Shown in pieces: positions 57,001-64,000 of a stretch of DNA of 64,000 bases (position 1 is its first letter; each line of letters opens with the position of its first letter). The stretch spans positions 116,382,043 through 116,446,042 of the forward strand of contig CM043960.1 of NCBI GenBank assembly GCA_014529385.2, written 5' to 3'. Position numbers and translations under genes: made by a program. The DNA is from Adiantum capillus-veneris (taxonomy: Eukaryota; Streptophyta; Polypodiopsida; Polypodiales; Pteridaceae). The notes below the pieces were generated by a model, which saw only the letters and a program-made list of their open reading frames with translations, searched no databases and had not been told where the DNA came from.

Positions 57001-60000
57001 GGTCAAATATGAGCTATGGGACCAAAGTATGTGGCTGATGAGTGACTGTCAATGCTCCAAATTGTGGTGATGAGATGCACAATGGAAAGCCCACATTGTG
57101 GCTGGGAGAGGAAAGTGTGTAGGTCTAAGTCATGGCTGAGAATATGAGAGAAGCAAGTTCGAATGTGACCAAAAGTTGAGCACTCTAGTAGTGTGTGGTA
57201 CTCAGACTCTCAAACTTGAAATGAGCATAATGTGAAAAATCAATTTGACTCTTATCCATTGTCTCAATACCCTGTCTCGCATCAAAGGAAATGGAAGTTA
57301 AGTCAAATGGCTGCGATAGTGCATGTCATCGACAAGGGGATAGGCTCAAGCATGTAAGTGTGAGTATGGTTTCCTCTTTCAGCGATGAACATGGTTTTGT
57401 AGTTGGGGGCAATATGGGTGGTGTAATGTATGAAGCATGACCCACCGGGTTTCTCCCAAGCTGTACATTGGCGTTGTAGAAAAGCTTCATTCACTTGGGA
57501 GTCAATTGAAGCATCATGTAGCAAGTGTAATGCATCCCATCTCCCAAACCACTTCTTTATGTCTTGCATCCATCCCGTGCTCAAGATCTTGATTTTATGT
57601 ATCCTTTAAACCTTTGGCTTGCTTCCCATGTAAATGTAGGAAGTCAATGTGAGGGGTTTTGACGCATCTTTATCTTGTACTCCACAACCCTTTCCATGCC
57701 CATAGCCTCAATTGGAAGAGATCCCGTCTCAAGAAGTAGGATCATATATGGTGTTTGTGTCTTAACTTGGAGAAAGTTTGTAAGAAAATGCTTTTGGACA
57801 TTCTCAAACTCTTTCCAAGTAGATTTTGAGATTCTCCTGTCCCACACTTCAACTCCATAAAGAAGAACCAGTGTCACCAATGTATCAAAAATATACTTCT
57901 TGAGAACCCAACGCTTGATGTTTCCCACATTACACATGTTCTCAAATGCATAATATGCTCTCTTTCCCGCTTCCAAATGACGTACAACACATTCATGCCA
58001 CTTGTGATTCGACGGAACCTCAAGGCCAAGGTACTTAAAGATCTCAGCAACTTCAAGTGTCTCATTGATGTACACAATGCATGGTTTCTCCTTATGTGGT
58101 TGGTTTTCACAAGCATAACCTTTGTTTTGGCTTCATTCACAATCAGACCACTATGCAAGAAAAATTTCTCAAGGACAACCATAAGATTTTGTGCGTCTTC
58201 TAATGTGTGTGCTAGAAGCACTACATCATCCGCATACAACAAAAGCATGATTACCGCATTGCAAATAATGACCTCTTCAATGCCTTTTTTTTTGCATAAA
58301 GTCAAGTATTGTTTGTTTCGATTGATCATTTGTTTCCCAATAGTGCTTACAATTTTTTTTGAAATTTCTCTTCCCATGCGCAATTGACAAATCACCTTCT
58401 CATAGATTTGAGAAACCGCAAGCATAAACTCACTTGGCACTTGGAGTTCTTCCATCCTTCTCCACAAATTGTTACGTGGAATCATATCAAAGGCTTTCTT
58501 AAAGTCCAGAAAACAACAATACAATCACTTGTCTTTCAACCGACTTTTCTCCATGAGAACACGAAGAGTGACAAGATAATCAATGGTGCTATGACATCGA
58601 TAAAAACCTGCTTGTTATTCTCTTCAAACCAATCACACAATCTCATCTCCATTATGCACCCAATCAACTTTTCCATAAGAGACCCAATCATTATAGTCCG
58701 GTAGTTGTTTACATTCTTTACATCCTTCACCCAATTAGTACTCCAATCATAAGGCATACCATGTTGAAGTGAAAGTTGAACATATCACACATCCATTTAT
58801 GGATAAAATCTCCCGTCCTTTTGATCATCTCTGGCTGGATACCTTGAAGATCTCCCGCTTTGTGAGTAGCCAACTTTTCAAGCCCGCCGCATACATCCTC
58901 AATAGTAAAATAAGAGGGCACACATGGGAGTGAACCATACAATGGTATTTTTTCAGCATTTGCTTGCTCATATAATTGCCTAAAATGTGTGTACATATCC
59001 ACAAGACTCAAGTTACCAAAATTCTCAACCCGCTTGCCCCTCAAGTTTCTCCAAAATCTTCCACATGCATGTGCCTTTTCTTGGACATGAAAAAAGTTGT
59101 TGCTTTACTTCCCATCTTCTTCTCTTCTTTTGAATCAATGCTTTGTATGTATGAAAAAACTTTGATAGTTGTCTTTGCCCATAGCTACATCAAGCTTCAT
59201 CAAGGACTTTTGAGCATCTTGATATTCTTTATTAAACCACCTTTGCGCGATCTATCTTTCTTGATACCATGGAGATGCTTTATGGCAAAGCATTCTTTAG
59301 CACAAGAACAACCAACTTTCTTGAATACTTCTCATTTAGTTTTCAATGGTGCGTCATATTGAAGATTTTTCATCCATAAATTTTGCTCAACCATTTTAAT
59401 ATACATTGGTGCCCGTTTGAAATCCATACATAGTGATAATTTCTCTTTCCTTTGGCTGAGATTATCATGCTTAGTTGCTTCTCCACATGAAAGGTCAATA
59501 CATAAGGTCCGATGGTCAAATTCCAGGGTCCATTGACCAAACATAAAACTCTTTATGAAATACATGATGGCTTCGAAGAGTAGCATATACTCAATCACAC
59601 TGTCCCCATTATGTTTCCTACATGTAAGTCCATTGGTTCCACTCCACAAAGATACACCATTGGCAATGAGCATACTTGTGCTATTGCACATGTGTAAAAG
59701 TAACTTTACATAGTGATCCGGCTCTTTCTCATCCATTGAAGTACGATCATACAAGTGAACTTCCTCCAACTCCCTTGAAATGTATGGCATATCAAATTGT
59801 TGAGTATCATGTTGCAATGTTTTTCATATCTCCAAATACAATAAAATAACCTTTTCCTTTGAAATAAGCAATGTCCTCTTCTAAATCAAAAGATGGATGA
59901 TCTCTATCCATGCAAGCATAAAAGGGGGAATCATGACGAGTAATGTAGCAACTGGCTACAAAAATGGGTGCTCTTTTTGGTGTCATAGTTTTCAGCCATA

Positions 60001-60250
60001 CATAAGTTTGTACTTGTCATCTTTCACAATTGATACAAAATCTTCCAATATTTTTTTTACCATACATGCTACCCCTCCTTTCCCTCTTTGTTGCTTGAGA
60101 GTCTTTGACCACATCAGTAAATGTACATTGTAATTCTCCAAGCCGTTAATCCTTTGTGTATCATGCTCCCAAGTTTCAAGAAGAGGTACAACATCGGCTT
60201 TGCTTGTTAGTTCATCAATGCCAACCCCCGCATTCCATGGGTATCCATTA
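57001..60250 (-). pseudogene. LINE ORF2: endonuclease, RT, C-terminal zinc region
   Basis: From right to left: apurinic-type endonuclease traces (about 60250-59300: MDRDHPSF, WSGTNGLTCRKHNGDSVIEYM, FDHRTLCIDL); a linker (58980-58750); RT with CFLDFKKAFDMIPRNNLWRRM (58520), LLLYADDVVLLAHTLEDA (intact YADD near 58240) and ETLEVAEIFKYLGLEVPS; LVLLYGVEVWD; and a C-terminal zinc-like region down to 57040. Several frame changes break it. The endonuclease places it among APE-type non-LTR elements; the clade is not resolved. Confidence 0.82.
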
Positions 60251-60299
60251 CAATTTCAAAAGTATATTTTCAATTGTAAGTCAGTCTCATAGGTCATGC

Positions 60300-61168
60300 A
60301 TCCCTATTTTTCTCGAGGGACTTGCCTCCTCCTTGGGCACATTTTCTTCATGAGAGATCTCCTTGTTTTTCGTATTCTTTTTCTCATATGCCTTACCACG
60401 CATATTTTTTTGCTTAATAGTGCAATATTCACATACAAAACATTATGTATTCCACAAATAGATCCAACTATTATCAAGGATAATCTTTCGTTTGGTCTCA
60501 TTCGGAATGGTGTATACAATTGGCCGTTCTTCCGAGCAAGGAGCTCCTTGCTTCCACACTCTATGTGCTACATAGACCATAACTCCGAACATGAATAACA
60601 ATTTTCTTGGAATGTCTCTCCCGTTCCTTCAACTCCTCCACATCCACATTCTCAAAATTCTTTGTTTGAACCATATTTTGCATGAGTGAGGAATTAAGAA
60701 CCACATTGTTACCACATACATTAGCCCAAGACTTGTTTGTACATACATTTTTCATGTCGCATACATCCCCGGCTCATGGTGTCAAATTTCTCCTCTTTCA
60801 ATACATGGTCATGCTCTACTTTGCTCATGCGCTCCTTCAAAGCATTCAAGTCCACAAGAGAGCATGTACATTCCTTGACTTCCTCTTCAAGTTGCATCAA
60901 ACGTGTTGTTTGCATCTCAAGTGGCCTTGAGATTCTCATTATCAACCACAAGTACCATTAGTGTGCCATTCTCCATTGCAAGTGCTCGTAAGTCTTCACC
61001 TTATTTGTTTACGGTCTCTTGCAACGATACCAAGGATGCTTTGATCATGGTTTCCGATGTCGTTGGTTGGGTGGTTGCATTGCTATCTCCACACTTAGGA
61101 GATTTTGGATCATTTTCCACAATGGTTGCCCTTGAAGAAGAAGAGCCCTTGCGAGTGCCGGAAGACAT
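60300..61168 (-). pseudogene. LINE ORF1-like region
   Basis: Starts MSSGTRKGSSSSRATIVEN at 61168. A Ser/Thr-rich head is followed by a heptad-like stretch (SLVSLQETVNK, then DLRALAMENGTLM), consistent with a coiled-coil ORF1. Downstream pieces include RMRPNERLSLIIVGS and a basic end (RHMRKRIRKTRR). Broken by stops. Identified mainly by position upstream of the endonuclease. Confidence 0.5.
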
Positions 61169-61399
61169 TGTATGTAAAATAAGAGATGAGAGTCTACTCT
61201 CTTGAACCTGTTCACTTCAAAAGTGCTACTACAGAAATGTATTCCATAACTCTGAAATTTTTTGTCTTTACATCAATGCATAGAGGACGTTGTACTCTTT
61301 GATTGAAGCTATAGATCACCCAAATCGAAGTTTGGATGAAGAAGTTATGATCAAAAGAGTGAACTACTGTATACTAGGTAAAAAAACGGCTGCATTTTT

Positions 61400-61473
<74 letters not shown>

Positions 61474-61593
61474 ATATAATATTGAGATATTAAGAGGAAT
61501 CATGTAAGATAGAAGAACTTCGATAAATCTTAACAAATTAAAAAGTCTATCTCTCAAATCCTTTATGTAGACTATTTCTCTCTGCCTCTCTCC

Positions 61594-61677
<84 letters not shown>

Positions 61678-61746
61678 GTGGGCAAGGTCTAGTGCCCAGT
61701 TCCTAGTTCCTAGCTCCACACACACACACAGACACACACACACACA

Positions 61747-61816
<70 letters not shown>

Positions 61817-61953
61817 ATCATTTATGGGCTGAAGGGTAGGAGTCATACTGTGAGTGAAAGAGATAGTCACTGTCAACAAAAAAAAGTAACTGATAAAATC
61901 TTCAAATATATATATCTTGCCCTTCTCTCTTGCTCCAATCTCTCCCTCTCTCT

Positions 61954-62003
61954 CTTGTGCACACTCATAGTGAGCACTAGCACTCACTATGAGTGTGCGC
62001 AAG
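61954..62003. repeat. Inverted repeat, 21-bp arms
   Basis: 61954-61974 (CTTGTGCACACTCATAG) and 61983-62003 match in inverted orientation at 20 of 21 bases. A related half, CACTATGAGCGTGCATGAG, occurs near 62770-62785. Confidence 0.85.
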
Positions 62004-62144
62004 AGGGGGGGGGGGGGGGGGATAGAGCGAGAGAGATAAAAGACTCACTTGAGATAAATAGCTTCAATATCAATAATTCTTAGCAAATGAAAAATTCACC
62101 TCTCAATTCCTTTATATAGGCTATCCCCCTCTCGTACTCCTACA

Positions 62145-62255
<111 letters not shown>

Positions 62256-62260
62256 ATCTC

Positions 62261-62466
62261 GCAACCAATGATAAAGGGCGCTAGGCTCCATTTTAGAGAA
62301 CACAATATATATATTGCAACCAATGTTAGAGGGTGCTAGCGCTCCATTTTAGAGAACACACTATATATATAGCACCAAAATTGAGCGCTAGCGCTCTATA
62401 TCATTGGTTGCTATATATATACTGCGTTCTCTAAAATGAAGCGCTAGCGCCCTCTATCATTGGTTA
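62261..62466. repeat. Inverted repeat, 84-bp imperfect arms, between (CT)n and (GA)n
   Basis: Arms are 62261-62344 and 62383-62466, with shared words CCAATGATA, GCGCTAGCGC and TTTTAGAGAAC. The outer flanks, (CT)n at 62148-62251 and (GA)n at 62473-62547, are also complementary and would extend the stem past 150 bp. A truncated relative sits at about 63010-63060. Confidence 0.85.
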
Positions 62467-62471
62467 CAAGC

Positions 62472-62551
<80 letters not shown>

Positions 62552-62568
62552 ATGATTTGATGATTTGA

Positions 62569-62707
62569 TGATTTTATCAATTACATTTTCTGTTAACAAT
62601 GAGTTTCTTTCTCTCTCACCATATCACTCCCACCCTTCTCTAGTGGGAGTGATATGGTGAGAGAGAAAGAAACTCATTGTTAACAGAAAATGTAATTGAT
62701 AAAATCA
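62569..62707. repeat. Perfect palindrome, 65-bp arms and 9-bp loop
   Basis: 62569-62633 and 62643-62707 are exact reverse complements, starting TGATTTTATCAATTAC, around the loop CCTTCTCTA. (GA)n lies to the left and (CT)n to the right, so the stem can extend further. Perfect arms suggest very recent origin or ongoing correction. Confidence 0.95.
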
Positions 62708-62708
62708 T

Positions 62709-62750
<42 letters not shown>

Positions 62751-62782
62751 GTAGTGAATGCTAGCGCTCACTATGAGCGTGC

Positions 62783-62849
<67 letters not shown>

Positions 62850-63059
62850 AAGACTCACCTAAGATAAAGAGATTTAGTAATCCTTAGCAAAATAAAAAGT
62901 CGACGAGCTATTCCCTCATGTAGGCTATCCCCCTCTAATTATCCTACCTCTCTCTGTGTGTGTGTATGTGTATTTGTGTGTATGTGTGTGTGCGTGTGGG
63001 TGTGTGTCTTTTCTGCTCTCTACAACTAAGCGCTTGCACCTCTATCATTGGTTGCAAGC

Positions 63060-63168
<109 letters not shown>

Positions 63169-63254
63169 TTACTATTTACAAAAAACTTGCTAGTGTTAGA
63201 AGGGTGAATGTAAAGATGCATGATGCACATGTAGTGCAACTTCATAAAGTCACT

Positions 63255-63420
63255 GATGTTTTTCATGTGGTTGATGCTTAGATACATAGAAGGAGGGTGA
63301 ACAAGGCTTACATGGATGGTGGAGCCCAAGTGTGCGTTATGATAGAGGAAACACTGCAACAAATGGGATTGCATCTCAGAGGCAAATCTTTGTTTAGTAT
63401 TAGATATGAGTCATAAATGG
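63255..63420 (+). pseudogene. Retroelement aspartic-protease trace
   Basis: RRVNKAYMDGGAQVCVMIEETLQQMGL fits a gypsy-type protease around a D-G-G active site followed by a hydrophobic helix. Stops follow LFSIRYES. Short and isolated. Confidence 0.4.
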
Positions 63421-64000
63421 AAAAAATGTTGAGAGTCCATGTGCATGATATACACTTGTATACTCACCCACAAGGTAACTATCATCTTTGATCCTAGAAT
63501 CAATTGAATCACTTGCTAAAACATCTGCATATGTAAACTATGCACACTTCAATAGCCTCATGTACATGCATATTCTCGCAAGCATCATCTAATAGATCTT
63601 TGACACCCTACACACTAACTTCACCCTGAGCTTCAAATAACCAAGTTAACTCATACTCACACAATTTGTCCGTAAAAATCTCCTTGGGTTGTTTGAAAGA
63701 ATTCAGGCCACTACTTTGAAAGCTCTCAGGCTCACTTCTTCCATTATACACTCTAAAACGAGCATACCCAATCCCAACTATTCTCATGTCTTCACTATCC
63801 AGCAATTTGTAATCCCCCAAATCACACAAATCTAGAAGTTCTTCTAGCTGGATCCATACCCTTGTGGAGACACTTAATTATCCCTTAAATCGTCATCACA
63901 TTGTCTTTGTTTTTGGGATACAAGATGATCAATCTTAAGTTCCAGCATCACAAAACTTACATAAATCAAAGAGTTTGCAAATTCACTTCACTGTTGGAAA
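63421..64000. other. No confident feature
   Basis: A minus-strand frame at 63829-63608 contains VGIGYARFRVYNG, faintly like the strand after a copia protease active site, but nothing else supports it. Confidence 0.35.

Noticed and set aside
63608-63829. Copia protease fragment on the minus strand
   Set aside because: Only a short VGIGYARFRVYNG likeness, with no active-site Asp motif.

Overview
The window looks like nuclear DNA of a land plant with a large, repeat-filled genome. The evidence is plant-type GT-AG introns, a plant-type histone H3/CENH3 fold, both plant LTR-retrotransposon superfamilies, LINEs with an apurinic-type endonuclease, and about twenty long (CT/GA)n microsatellites. A seed-free vascular plant or a gymnosperm would fit, but the sequence alone cannot decide. 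Nothing bacterial, organellar or CRISPR-like is present.

Layout. 1-480: a (CT)n / nested inverted repeat / (GA)n fold-back. 483-3255: the most unusual gene, a five-exon composite. It joins a CENH3-like histone H3 domain, a Ulp1/C48 SUMO-type protease domain, a Glu/Asp-rich linker with a SUMO-interacting-motif-like IDLT, and an FCP1/HAD-type phosphatase domain. It has two single-base frame breaks. 3490-4910 (minus): a two-exon gene of unknown function, convergent with it. 4.9-7.7 kb: nothing recognised. 7.8-8.4 kb (minus): a Ty3/gypsy integrase remnant. 8.9-16.4 kb: copy 1 of a large repeat, called family A here, that carries two unknown convergent genes. Inside it are a 773-bp hAT-like insertion and a LINE 3' fragment. 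16.7-21.9 kb (minus): a decayed Ty1/copia element. 21.9-28.3 kb: decayed Ty3/gypsy sequence holding a MITE, a 66-bp tandem repeat and a probable solo LTR.

28.6-48.4 kb is a single inverted copy of family A (copy 2), split in two places. A young Ty3/gypsy element (31786-39385) has 2-kb LTRs, an ACGG target duplication, intact gag-protease, an apparent -1 frameshift site and truncated pol. A Ty1/copia element (41034-47646, minus) has very short LTRs and a near-perfect target duplication. Copy 1 supplies the empty-site sequence for both insertions. 48.4-53.4 kb: an unknown open frame, microsatellites and a LINE remnant. 53.4-57.0 kb: a Ty3/gypsy RT-RNase H-integrase followed by a LINE, both scrambled by one 1.45-kb inversion whose ends share an 8-bp inverted repeat. 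57.0-61.2 kb (minus): a nearly full-length decayed LINE. 61.4-63.2 kb: a dense array of (CT)n/(GA)n tracts separated by inverted repeats, one of them perfect (65-bp arms, 9-bp loop). 63.2-64 kb: a trace of a retroelement protease.

How the parts relate. Apart from 483-4910, nearly all coding capacity belongs to mobile elements. The LINE family seems to end in a (CT)n or (ATCT)n tail, and one LINE fragment sits inside a (GA)n tract, so LINE tails may account for part of the microsatellite load. The composite gene suggests a protein joining centromere-type chromatin, SUMO deconjugation and dephosphorylation. That functional reading is inference. The domain order and the intron phases are directly visible.
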